Assembly (NCBI RefSeq): GCF_001038205.1
Contig: NZ_JWIZ01000014.1
Coordinates: forward strand, 27,843-91,842
Direction: 5' to 3'
Length of the DNA stretch: 64,000 nt
Origin: Muribacter muris
GTDB lineage: Bacteria > Pseudomonadota > Gammaproteobacteria > Enterobacterales > Pasteurellaceae
Shown here piece by piece: positions 9,179-17,558 of this stretch. The notes under the pieces are model-generated. The model was given only the letters and a program-made list of their open reading frames with translations. It had not been told where the DNA came from and did no database searches. Position numbers and translations under genes: made by a program. The stretch's first letter is position 1, and each line of letters begins with the position of its first letter.

Positions 9179-10474
9179 TTATGATTTGGATAGCAAGAGA
9201 TTTGCTAAGGTTTTAACCCCAATCCCTGTTGCACCGACTGCCCATAGATCCGAGGCGTTTTTGCGGAAAGTGGCGGAACAGTCGATATGCAGCCAATTTT
9301 GCTGATAATTTTTCACAAAATAGGAGAGAAAGGCGGTGGCAGTGCTTGCACCTGCACCGACCGGTACGGAACCGGTATTACTAATATCTGCAAAAGAGGA
9401 CGAAATTTGCGAACGGTGGAACGGCTCGAACGGTAATCGCCAGAACGGTTCGTTCTCCGCTTTAGCCGCGGTGAATAAATCATTGACGAGCTGATCGTCC
9501 ATTGAAAGTACCGAATGGTAATCGTTGCCTACTGCGATTTTTGCCGCACCGGTTAGAGTAGCGCAGTCGATAATAAATTGTGCATTCTGTTTATCCGCAT
9601 CAATTAAACCGTCTGCCAGAACCAAACGCCCCTCGGCATCGGTATTATTGACTTCCGCGGTTACGCCATTGCGGTAGGTGATAATATCGCCTAACTTGAA
9701 AGCGCGGCTGCTGACCATATTTTCGGCGCAGCAAAGGTAGAGTTTCACCCGCTGTTTTAAGCCGCGGGCAATCGCTAAACCTAATGCACCCGTAACGAGT
9801 GCGGCACCGCCCATATCGGTACGCATTGTGCTCATTGAATCGCTAGGTTTGAGGCTGTATCCGCCGGTGTCGAAAGTAATGCCTTTACCGACCAAGCAGG
9901 CTAACACGGGGGCATCGGGATTGCCGGTCGGGTTAAAATCAAGCTGTAACATTGCCGGCGAGTGCGCCGAGCCTTTGCCGACCGTCCAAATACCGTGATA
10001 GCCCCGCTCTTTTAACGCTTCACGAGCGATGATTTCAAAGGAAACGCAGCCTTTACCGACATAGTGATCCGCCTGATGCAAAATAAATTCTGCCGCTTTG
10101 TGTGCCAATGCTTCGGGGGTGAGGGTATCGGACGGTTCGTTGATGAGTGCGCAGGTAAAGGTTGAGCAGGCAAGGCGGGCGTCAAATTCCGTTTGTTGTT
10201 CGTTCAGTGGCGGAAAGGCAATCGTCCCCGCATTTTTCACGCTGGCAAAGCCCTGCTGAAACGCCCAGCATTGCTCCAATCCCCATTGTGCTCCGGTTAA
10301 AGCGACATTCAAAATCCCTTGATTTTTAATTTTGCGGGCGGCTTTTTGAATGGTGATGAGCTGATCGTCTTTCAGGTGAATGGTAATGCCCTGATCGTTT
10401 GCCGAAATGATCGCATTTTCGCCCCAAACTTGCGGTGCCGGGCTGGTTGAGAGGGTGATATTCATCGTTTTCAT
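9179..10474 (-). CDS. pepB: peptidase B, M17 leucyl-type aminopeptidase
   Basis: Cytoplasmic metalloaminopeptidase that removes N-terminal residues from peptides. The M17 signature [13 protein letters not shown] is present, along with the metal and active-site block [17 protein letters not shown] and MRTDMGGAA. Starting at 10474 gives MKTMNITLS and 431 residues, close to E. coli PepB (427), with AAGGAAATCC upstream. An in-frame ATG 25 codons earlier has no good ribosome binding site and is not favoured. A TATAAT-like element lies near 10530. Confidence 0.93.
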   Translation of the reverse strand: MKTMNITLSTSPAPQVWGENAIISANDQGITIHLKDDQLITIQKAARKIKNQGILNVALTGAQWGLEQCWAFQQGFASVKNAGTIAFPPLNEQQTEFDARLACSTFTCALINEPSDTLTPEALAHKAAEFILHQADHYVGKGCVSFEIIAREALKERGYHGIWTVGKGSAHSPAMLQLDFNPTGNPDAPVLACLVGKGITFDTGGYSLKPSDSMSTMRTDMGGAALVTGALGLAIARGLKQRVKLYLCCAENMVSSRAFKLGDIITYRNGVTAEVNNTDAEGRLVLADGLIDADKQNAQFIIDCATLTGAAKIAVGNDYHSVLSMDDQLVNDLFTAAKAENEPFWRLPFEPFHRSQISSSFADISNTGSVPVGAGASTATAFLSYFVKNYQQNWLHIDCSATFRKNASDLWAVGATGIGVKTLANLLLSKS

Positions 10475-10799
10475 TGGATTTCCTTTTAATTTGATAACAA
10501 GCGGTTCGATCCTAGCAAAATTTTGCAACATTATATAGCGATTGCACAACGCGAAACGATTAGATCATCGACTGGGGTTTACTGTGCAAGCTAAAACCCG
10601 AAGAATATCAATCTGTTACCGGCTAGGATAGGTAATTTCCCTAGGGTTTAGTAACAAGCCTATTTTGTGCCACCGCGACATCATAGCGCAATGTTGCAAC
10701 ATTTGCCGTAAAAAAGACCGCTTGCAGATTGATAATTTTTATTCACTTTTGCCTAATTTTCGATAATCTTGCACTCCTTTTCGTTTTTGAGATATTTTT
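10475..10799. other. intergenic region with possible structured leader
   Basis: About 325 bases between divergent pepB and the BASS transporter. Uptake signals lie near 10497 and 10716. Between 10575 and 10656 several short complementary segments occur: GGGTTT (10575-10580) with AAACCC (10594-10599), CTAGG (10623-10627) with CCTAG (10640-10644), and TGTTAC (10614-10619) with GTAACA (10651-10656). I do not recognise a known riboswitch or small RNA. Confidence 0.45.
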
Positions 10800-11744
10800 A
10801 TGAATGGATTACTAAAATTAACTCGATTTGTCAGCCAAACCTTTGCGGTTTGGGTGATTGTGTTTGCCTTGCTTGCGGCACAGTTTCCCGATATTTTCAA
10901 ACAGTTTGTGCCGTGGATTCCCTATCTGCTTGGGATTGTGATGTTAGGAATGGGATTAACTCTAACGTTTAAAGACTTTGCCGAAGTAACCAAAAATCCG
11001 AAGGCCGTACTAATTGGTGTAGCAGCACAATTTATCGTGATGCCGAGTATAGCGTTTGCGTTAGTGAAATTATTTCAACTGCCGGCGGATCTGGCAATCG
11101 GGGTGATTTTGGTCGGCGCGTGCCCCGGTGGCACATCTTCAAATGTGATGACCTTTTTGGCAAGGGGGAATACGGCATTATCCGTTGCCTGTACGACAAT
11201 TTCAACCCTGCTTTCCCCGATTTTAACGCCGGCAGTGTTCTATCTGTTAGCCAGCGAATGGTTGGAGATTAACGCCGCGGCGATGTTTTTGTCGGTATTG
11301 CAAATAGTATTGTTGCCGATTTTTATCGGGTTGGTGATACGGGGCATATTTAAGCAGAAAATCGCACAGGTGAGCCAAGCAATGCCACTGCTGTCGGTGA
11401 TTGCCATTGTGCTGATTGTTACGGCGGTCGTGGCGGTGAGCAAAGAGAAAATTTTGGCATCGGGGCTGCTGATTTTTGCGATTGTTGCCTTACATAACGG
11501 CTTGGGCTATCTAATTGGCTATGCCTTGGCGCGTATGCTCAATCTCTCGGTCTATGATAGTAAAGCGGTTTCAATTGAAGTGGGAATGCAAAATTCAGGT
11601 TTAGGCGCAGCCTTGGCGGCGTTGCACTTTAAGGCGAACCCGATTGTCGCTGTGCCGAGTGCCGTGTTCAGTTTTTGGCATAATATTTCAGGGCCGATTT
11701 TGGCGATGTGGTTTAGCCGTCTCAATAAATCACAATCCGATTAA
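10800..11744 (+). CDS. bile acid:sodium symporter (BASS/SBF) family transporter
   Basis: Inner-membrane secondary transporter of the SBF fold with about nine or ten hydrophobic segments across 314 residues. The signature region GACPGGTSSNVMTFLARGN, followed by LSVACTTISTLLSPILTP, is visible near residues 100-140, and VGMQNSGLGAALAALHF near 260. Bacterial relatives carry varied organic anions, and one Salmonella member (PanS) carries ketopantoate. The substrate here cannot be told from sequence. The upstream region contains possible RNA structure. It converges on the macA-like gene across a shared terminator. Confidence 0.85.
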   Translation: MNGLLKLTRFVSQTFAVWVIVFALLAAQFPDIFKQFVPWIPYLLGIVMLGMGLTLTFKDFAEVTKNPKAVLIGVAAQFIVMPSIAFALVKLFQLPADLAIGVILVGACPGGTSSNVMTFLARGNTALSVACTTISTLLSPILTPAVFYLLASEWLEINAAAMFLSVLQIVLLPIFIGLVIRGIFKQKIAQVSQAMPLLSVIAIVLIVTAVVAVSKEKILASGLLIFAIVALHNGLGYLIGYALARMLNLSVYDSKAVSIEVGMQNSGLGAALAALHFKANPIVAVPSAVFSFWHNISGPILAMWFSRLNKSQSD

Positions 11745-11762
11745 ATCCGCCGGCTAAAATAA

Positions 11763-11779
11763 AAGGGGCATTGCCCCTT
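11763..11779. terminator. bidirectional terminator
   Basis: AAGGGGC-ATT-GCCCCTT between the convergent BASS and macA-like genes, flanked by A-rich and T-rich runs. It overlaps the last base pairs of the macA-like stop codon. Confidence 0.7.
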
Positions 11780-12944
11780 AAAATCTCAATCGCATATTGC
11801 CGCTGCCGACTTGCTCGCCCTCTGCCCGTTGGGTGGTGATGACCTGTTCCCCTTCCTTTAGCCCTGAGGTAATTTCAGTGTAGCGACTATCTGATAAGCC
11901 GACAGTAACCATTTTTTCCACTGCTTTATTATTTTCAAGCACTTGTACGCTCGCACTTTGCCCCTGTTTTTTCAAGGCGTTACTTGGGACAAGTAAAACC
12001 CCTTTCTTTTGCGCAATGATGACTTTGCCTTGCACGGTCATTCCGATGCGTAGGCGGTGATCGTGGTTGTTAATTAACGCATTGGCGTAATAATAAACGG
12101 CATCGCTGTTACCGGAGGCCTCTTTGTAGGTGTTATCCGTCAGGGTGGTGAGTGCCGGATCAACACTGTGGATTGTGCCTTGATAGCGCTGTTCAGGATC
12201 GGCTAACGGGGTAAAACTGACCGTCTGTTGCGGTTTCACTTGTGCAATATCGCCCTCGGCAATTTCAAATTTAATCAATGCCTTATCCACATTTGCCACT
12301 TGGACAATGATCGGCGAAGTTTGGTTTGAATTGACCGTTTGCCCCTCGGAAATCGGGATCGATACCACCACACCGTCAATCGGCGAGAGAATTTTGGTGT
12401 AGCCCAAGTTGGTTTTTGCCGTATTGACGGCGATCTGCTTCACTTGGATTTGGACTTTAATCTCTTCCAAATTGGCTTTTGCCAACGCCAAATCGTTTTG
12501 GGATTTCTCCAACTCACTTAATGAAGTGCTTTTTTGGCGGTAAAGTGTCGAGAGGCGGTTGTAGTTAGATTGCGCCACATTTAATGCCACTTGGCGAGAT
12601 TGGAGCTGCGTTTGGGAAGCGGAAAGCTCGGCTTGGGCGGTATTAAGCTCATTTTGTTGCGTTTCGGAGTCAATTTCCGCAATCAGTTGCCCTTTTTGTA
12701 CCGCTTGCCCCATTTCAACATAGAGCTTTTGAATTTTACCAGAAACCTGTGCTCCAACCTCGGTTCGTTGGCTGGCTCGTACCGAACCGGTCGCCAGTAC
12801 GCTTTTATCCAAATCCCCCCGTGTTACCGGCTCGGTAATATAGTGGATTTGGGCAGTCTGTTGGGGGGCAAAAAATTGCTGATAAATAAAATAGCCTGCC
12901 CCCAGTAGGGCAAGCAAAATCACGATTGATTTACTTTTTTTCAT
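11778..12944 (-). CDS. MacA-like periplasmic adaptor subunit (orphan)
   Basis: Membrane fusion protein that would link an inner-membrane ABC exporter to TolC. It has one N-terminal hydrophobic anchor (about residues 7-26), a lipoyl half motif around DLDKSVLATGSVRASQRTEV, a long helical hairpin (about 95-175), the second lipoyl half LGYTKILSPIDGVVVS and beta-barrel domains to the end. The order and several blocks match MacA. No macB ATPase/permease gene is adjacent: downstream is the convergent BASS transporter and upstream is cof. It may serve a partner encoded elsewhere. Length 388 is close to MacA (371). Confidence 0.82.
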   Translation of the reverse strand: MKKSKSIVILLALLGAGYFIYQQFFAPQQTAQIHYITEPVTRGDLDKSVLATGSVRASQRTEVGAQVSGKIQKLYVEMGQAVQKGQLIAEIDSETQQNELNTAQAELSASQTQLQSRQVALNVAQSNYNRLSTLYRQKSTSLSELEKSQNDLALAKANLEEIKVQIQVKQIAVNTAKTNLGYTKILSPIDGVVVSIPISEGQTVNSNQTSPIIVQVANVDKALIKFEIAEGDIAQVKPQQTVSFTPLADPEQRYQGTIHSVDPALTTLTDNTYKEASGNSDAVYYYANALINNHDHRLRIGMTVQGKVIIAQKKGVLLVPSNALKKQGQSASVQVLENNKAVEKMVTVGLSDSRYTEITSGLKEGEQVITTQRAEGEQVGSGNMRLRF

Positions 12945-13023
12945 TCCATTCTATTTATTTTACATAACAAGCGGTCTTTTCCGACTGATTTTTAGCAAAA
13001 TAGTTCCTTGTCGGTGAACGCCG

Positions 13024-13845
13024 TTAGTGAATGCCGAAGGTTGCCCGTAGGTAGCTGGCGACGGCTTCGTGTTTATGATCGCCAATGATCTCATTGGCGG
13101 GCAGCGCCTGCTTTAAACGTGGGTCGGCATTGCCCATAATACAGCCTTTGCCGACTTGCGAAAGCATTTCCACATCGTTCATTCCATCACCAAAGGCAAG
13201 GCAATCCGTCAGTGTATAGCCCCGTAGTGCTACTAACTCGGCGAGCGTATTTGCTTTGCAGACATTTTTGTGCATCATCTCAAGGCATTGCGGGGTGGAG
13301 TAGGTGATTTGCAGTTGGTCGCCATAATGGTGGCGGATATGTTGCTCAATCGGTAAAAGATCATCGGCGGTTTTGCCGATGTAGAAGATTTTCTCGGTTT
13401 GCCGCCCGTGGTGCTGTTTGAAATCGATCACTTGGTAGGAAAAGCCGGAATCTTGGTGGTATTTTCGCAACTGTTCAATATCCACGTTGATAAACCAGTC
13501 GTCCCCTTGATAGCTGTTAATACAAACGCTTTGCGGATTAAACGGTGTGTTTTGCATAATCGAAAGGGCAAGCTCTTCAGGAATATGGTGATTGACTAAC
13601 AGTTCTCCGGCTAAATTATTGCCCCGTGCGCCGTTTGAGGTTACTAACATCGCCTCTTTTACATCAACTTTGCTAATGATATGTTTGACATCGGGCAGGT
13701 TGCGACCGGTGGCGAAAAAAATATCGACCCCTAATTTTGCCAATTTGTTCAGGGTTTCAATCGTGAAATTGCCGATGCGGTGGTGGGCGTTCAACAGTGT
13801 GCCGTCCAGATCGGAAATAATTGCTTTAAACGGAATGTTCATCAT
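13024..13845 (-). CDS. cof: HAD-superfamily phosphatase, Cof type
   Basis: HAD phosphatase of the Cof/YidA subgroup; E. coli Cof hydrolyses HMP-pyrophosphate and other small phosphates. Motif I is DLDGTLL at residues 11-17, motif II is near FFATGRNLPD, and motif IV is LAFGDGMNDVEML. The C-terminal run QVGKGCIMGNADPRLKQALP and the middle SGFSYQVIDFK resemble Cof specifically. It begins about 20 bases after treR on the same strand with AGGAG before the ATG, so it is probably co-transcribed with treR. Confidence 0.82.
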   Translation of the reverse strand: MMNIPFKAIISDLDGTLLNAHHRIGNFTIETLNKLAKLGVDIFFATGRNLPDVKHIISKVDVKEAMLVTSNGARGNNLAGELLVNHHIPEELALSIMQNTPFNPQSVCINSYQGDDWFINVDIEQLRKYHQDSGFSYQVIDFKQHHGRQTEKIFYIGKTADDLLPIEQHIRHHYGDQLQITYSTPQCLEMMHKNVCKANTLAELVALRGYTLTDCLAFGDGMNDVEMLSQVGKGCIMGNADPRLKQALPANEIIGDHKHEAVASYLRATFGIH

Positions 13846-13864
13846 TTGCTTCTCCTGAGTATGA

Positions 13865-14806
13865 TCAATCTAAAAGGGCGAGCGAGACTTTGCGTTGCTC
13901 AATCTCGGCATCGCCCTGTAATTGTTTCAACAATAATTCGACCGCCCATTTGCCCGCTTGCTGATAGCCAAAATCAAGGCTGATCAAATCGGGGATCAGA
14001 TAATCCAACAATTCGTTGCGACCAATCGTTGCAAGTGGTCGGTTTTGTTGTGTTTCTTGCAAATATTTAAGGCAGCCGATCGTCAAACTGCTGCTGGCGC
14101 ATACAATAGCGGAAACGGGCTGCCGAAACAGTTGCGGTGCATTGCGGTAAGCGTTGTCCGCTCCAAGCGGTGTTTTCACCAAATTCGGTGAAAGATGGTG
14201 CTGCTCACAAAATTGCAAATAACTTTGGTTACGCAATTTGCCGGTGGTTTCATCGTCATTATTCACACCGAGGTAAGCAATTTCTCGATGCCCCTGTTGA
14301 TAAAAACGTTGCATTAGCAGCTTGACGGCGTGTGCGTCATCATAAAACACGGCGGAAATATTCGGGTAGGGACGTGCCACCGTAACCAAATGGTACTGCC
14401 ATTCATTGAGAACGGCGTGAGAGAGCTGGGAAAAGCCAAATAAAATCACTCCATTCACTTGGCGTTCTCGGAATAATTTAAAGTGCCGGCTGACAAGTTC
14501 TGGCTGAAATTGGCTTTCAACAATAATCGGGGTGATTTGTTGATGGTAAAGTGCCGGCAAAATGGCACTCAATGTTTGGGATTCCGCTGCCGAGTTCAAA
14601 CGGGTAACAATAATGCCTACCACAGGCTCTCGGCTGCCCCGTATTGCTCTAGCACTGCGGTTCGGCTGAAAATTCAGCGATTTGATTACGGCTTGAATGC
14701 GTTCTCGTGTGGCGGGATTGACATTCGGATCATCGTTTAGCACACGGGACACCGTCGATTTACCGACTTGGCAAAGTTGTGCAATATCTTTGATAGTATA
14801 TTTCAT
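13865..14806 (-). CDS. treR: LacI-family repressor, TreR-like
   Basis: LacI-type regulator with an N-terminal helix-turn-helix (TIKDIAQLCQVGKSTVSRVL, residues 4-23) and a sugar-binding domain. It resembles E. coli TreR at many points: SARAIRGS, VGIIVTRLNS, ESQFQPELV, NGVILFGF, ILMQR-like and GHREIAYLGV. In E. coli, TreR senses trehalose 6-phosphate and controls treBC. No treB or treC lies in the window, so any such target would be elsewhere. It starts a few bases after the chalcone-isomerase-like gene and is followed by cof. Confidence 0.82.
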   Translation of the reverse strand: MKYTIKDIAQLCQVGKSTVSRVLNDDPNVNPATRERIQAVIKSLNFQPNRSARAIRGSREPVVGIIVTRLNSAAESQTLSAILPALYHQQITPIIVESQFQPELVSRHFKLFRERQVNGVILFGFSQLSHAVLNEWQYHLVTVARPYPNISAVFYDDAHAVKLLMQRFYQQGHREIAYLGVNNDDETTGKLRNQSYLQFCEQHHLSPNLVKTPLGADNAYRNAPQLFRQPVSAIVCASSSLTIGCLKYLQETQQNRPLATIGRNELLDYLIPDLISLDFGYQQAGKWAVELLLKQLQGDAEIEQRKVSLALLD

Positions 14807-14809
14807 TCG

Positions 14810-15538
14810 TTAGCTGGTTGGGTTTTGCCACGTAGGGATCGGATCGGCGGGGGGTGAAATCTCTATCTCTTGATCTGCATTAGTGGGTGAAGCGTCAGGT
14901 TTTTTATCGTTTTGAGGCGCTGGTGCTTCGGGAGCTGACGTATTTGCATTATTTGGCTCGGAACTCACCGCTTGCTCGGAGGCTGTTTCTGCATCATCAG
15001 TGGCTTCACTCGGAATGACTGCTTCCGGCTTCGGCATCTGCACCACTATCGTTTCAACATTTTTTTGGCTTTCTAGCAACTTTCGCCCGATCTCCACCCG
15101 TGGATCGAGCCAAACAGAGACGACAGCATCGTTGAAGGCTTGGTTAAATTCTTCCGGTATGACCGTATCGTTAAGCACAAAATAACCTTTATCGCTCAAT
15201 GCAATGTAGCTTAATTGGTCGTTTTTCTTAATATTAGGCAGAATTTTGCGGAGGCGATCGACAACCTCATCTTGATTTTCCAACGTAATGCCAAGATTAG
15301 ACCACGAGCGGGCAAGGGAGATCGCAAAATCCCGTCCGTCCACCGGTTTTGCATATTTTAGTGTGAGCATTAGCGGGCGAGTGCCGAGCTGATATTCACC
15401 TGTTTCCGTAAACAGCGAGAGATTATAGATTTTAAACGGCCCCCAAACATAATCGGCCTCACTGATTTTCTGCCAGTTGGCAAATACCGTATTGGTAGCA
15501 AGCAAAAGCAGTGTCAGACAGACGGAAAGATAACGCAT
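14810..15538 (-). CDS. exported chalcone-isomerase-like protein with acidic Pro/Ala-rich tail
   Basis: 242 residues with a Sec signal peptide (MRYLSVCLTLLLLATNTVFA). The mature part (about residues 21-165) has YVWGPFKIYNLSLF, a tryptophan-containing ARSWSNLGI and an ending VSVWLDPRVEIGRKLL. This reminds me of the bacterial chalcone isomerase-like family. The last 70 residues are rich in Pro, Ala, Glu and Asn and are probably disordered. Start 15538 was chosen for the signal peptide and the AGGATCAAGA upstream; a longer reading frame from 15586 lacks support. treR starts three bases after its stop, suggesting one operon. The function is unknown. Confidence 0.65.
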   Translation of the reverse strand: MRYLSVCLTLLLLATNTVFANWQKISEADYVWGPFKIYNLSLFTETGEYQLGTRPLMLTLKYAKPVDGRDFAISLARSWSNLGITLENQDEVVDRLRKILPNIKKNDQLSYIALSDKGYFVLNDTVIPEEFNQAFNDAVVSVWLDPRVEIGRKLLESQKNVETIVVQMPKPEAVIPSEATDDAETASEQAVSSEPNNANTSAPEAPAPQNDKKPDASPTNADQEIEISPPADPIPTWQNPTS

Positions 15539-15620
15539 TCTTGATCCTAGTAAGTAAAAAATCGCAACTATTATAACGTTAAACATAATTTGTTCACATC
15601 GGGATTTTACCTGAATTTTT

Positions 15621-15636
15621 TGTGATCTGCTTCAAA
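15621..15636. promoter_or_regulatory. possible CRP site
   Basis: TGTGATCTGCTTCAAA resembles TGTGA-N6-TCACA with two mismatches in the right half. It lies between divergent ydcH-like and chalcone-like/treR/cof genes. Confidence 0.35.
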
Positions 15637-15717
15637 TTTTTAATATTTAGTTGTCGGCAGTCAAAATGAAAGTGTTATTATTCCAACCATAATAAATAAT
15701 AACCAAAGGAGTTTTAT

Positions 15718-15933
15718 ATGTTCCCTGAATACCGTGATTTAATCAGTCAATTAAAAACGGAAGATGCCCACTTTGCACGGCTGTTTGATAAACATAACGA
15801 GCTGGATCAGCGGATTAAAAATATGGAATCGAATATTGAGCTGGCGACCCATACGGAAGTTGAAGTCTTGAAAAAAGAGAAGCTCCATTTAAAAGACGAA
15901 ATCTATGCGATTTTGAGAAAAAAGGCGGCATAA
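15718..15933 (+). CDS. YdcH-like small coiled-coil protein (DUF465)
   Basis: 71 residues, fully helical and highly charged, with heptad-like spacing through LDQRIKNMESNIELATHTEVEVLKKEKL split into two helices. This is the DUF465/YdcH pattern, a family of widespread small cytoplasmic proteins without firm function. An excellent ribosome binding site (AAAGGAG) precedes the ATG, and a strong terminator follows. It is a stand-alone gene. Confidence 0.85.
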   Translation: MFPEYRDLISQLKTEDAHFARLFDKHNELDQRIKNMESNIELATHTEVEVLKKEKLHLKDEIYAILRKKAA

Positions 15934-15952
15934 TTTCAAGTAGAGCTTAAAT

Positions 15953-15982
15953 AAAAAACCCAACCTTTCGGTTGGGTTTTTT
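15953..15982. terminator. bidirectional terminator, ydcH-like / rplI
   Basis: AAAAAACCCAACC, loop TTTC, then GGTTGGGTTTTTT. The 13-bp stem with A and T tracts on both sides serves both the ydcH-like gene and the convergent ribosomal operon. Confidence 0.95.
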
Positions 15983-15988
15983 ATCGGC

Positions 15989-16438
15989 TTATTCTGAAAC
16001 GATATTGACTGTTACCGTTGTGTTCACTTCAGCGTGTAAGTGTAATTTCACTTCGTGTTCGCCAGTTGTGCGTAACGCACCTTCGGCAAGACGTACTTCC
16101 GCTTTTGTGATAGCAACGCCGGCAGCAGAAATAGCTTCGGCGATATCACGCGCACCGACAGAACCGAATAAACGACCATCATCACCTGCTTTAGAGGTAA
16201 TAGCGATAGCGCCTAAGTTTGCAATTGCTGCGGCACGAGCTTGTGCTGCGCTTAATGCTTCTGCGGCTTTCGCTTCTAATTCTGCACGACGAGCTTCAAA
16301 ATGTGCAATATTTGCTGCAGTTGCCATTACCGCTTTACCTTGCGGGATTAAGTAGTTACGGGCAAAACCTGCTTTAACGTTTACTTGGTCGCCTACTGTA
16401 CCAAGTTGAGCAACTTTGTCTAATAAAATAACTTGCAT
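15989..16438 (-). CDS. rplI: 50S ribosomal protein L9
   Basis: Binds 23S rRNA at the base of the L1 stalk. The 149-residue protein shows the L9 N-domain ([32 protein letters not shown]), a long connecting helix (about 42-75) and the C-domain with [18 protein letters not shown]. It is the last gene of the rpsF-priB-rpsR-rplI operon, 15 bases after rpsR, and ends at the bidirectional terminator. Confidence 0.98.
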   Translation of the reverse strand: MQVILLDKVAQLGTVGDQVNVKAGFARNYLIPQGKAVMATAANIAHFEARRAELEAKAAEALSAAQARAAAIANLGAIAITSKAGDDGRLFGSVGARDIAEAISAAGVAITKAEVRLAEGALRTTGEHEVKLHLHAEVNTTVTVNIVSE

Positions 16439-16453
16439 TGTACTCTCCTTAAA

Positions 16454-17005
<552 letters not shown>

Positions 17006-17019
<14 letters not shown>

Positions 17020-17383
17020 CCTCGGCTTCAACTTCAGCAACTGCTTCAGGGGCTTTACGCTCTTCCTTCGCTTTAACCATTGGTGATGCTTCTGTTACTG
17101 CACTTTTAGTGTGAACGATTAAGTTACGAAGAACCGCATCGTTATAACGGAAGTTAGTTTCTAGCTCGTCGATTACGCTTTGAGGCGCTTCTACATTCAT
17201 TAACACATAGTGTGCTTTGTGAAGTTTGTTGATTGGGTATGCTAATTGACGACGACCCCAATCTTCTAAGCGATGAACTTGACCGCCTGCTTCTTTAATA
17301 GAAGCGGTATAACGCTCGATCATACCAGGTACTTGTTCGCTTTGGTCCGGATGAACCATAAAAACGATTTCGTAGTGACGCAT
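17006..17383 (-). CDS. rpsF: 30S ribosomal protein S6
   Basis: Binds 16S rRNA together with S18. The N-terminus [18 protein letters not shown] and the central [28 protein letters not shown] are the family core. The C-terminal tail is Lys/Ala/Glu-rich and acidic at the end, as in E. coli, where it receives extra Glu residues through RimK. It is the first gene of the operon. Confidence 0.98.
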
Positions 17384-17476
17384 TGACTATCCTTACGGGT
17401 TTAACAGCCTCCAACTTTAGCCAGTCATCAACCTGTGGAAGCAAGGATTAAAAAGTGAATATGACTGAACGGGCGT

Positions 17477-17504
17477 ATTATACGCACAAAAATTTTTTTC
17501 ACAA
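17477..17504 (-). promoter_or_regulatory. promoter of the rpsF operon
   Basis: A consensus TATAAT (17477-17482) and a -35-like TTGTGA (17499-17504) are 16 bases apart on the minus strand. The leader of roughly 85 bases before rpsF contains CCCGTAAGGAT next to the ribosome binding site. S6:S18 feedback leaders use a CCG element, so autogenous control is possible but not proven here. Confidence 0.7.
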
Positions 17505-17558
17505 GCAGAAAAGCATCGATTGCAGATTTTTGTGCGTAAACGACCGCTTGTATTTCGG

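Noticed and set aside
17384..17476. Definite S6:S18 leader riboregulator
   Set aside because: A CCCGTAAGG element is present in the leader, but I cannot confirm the required hairpin and bulge by eye, so it is only mentioned with the promoter.
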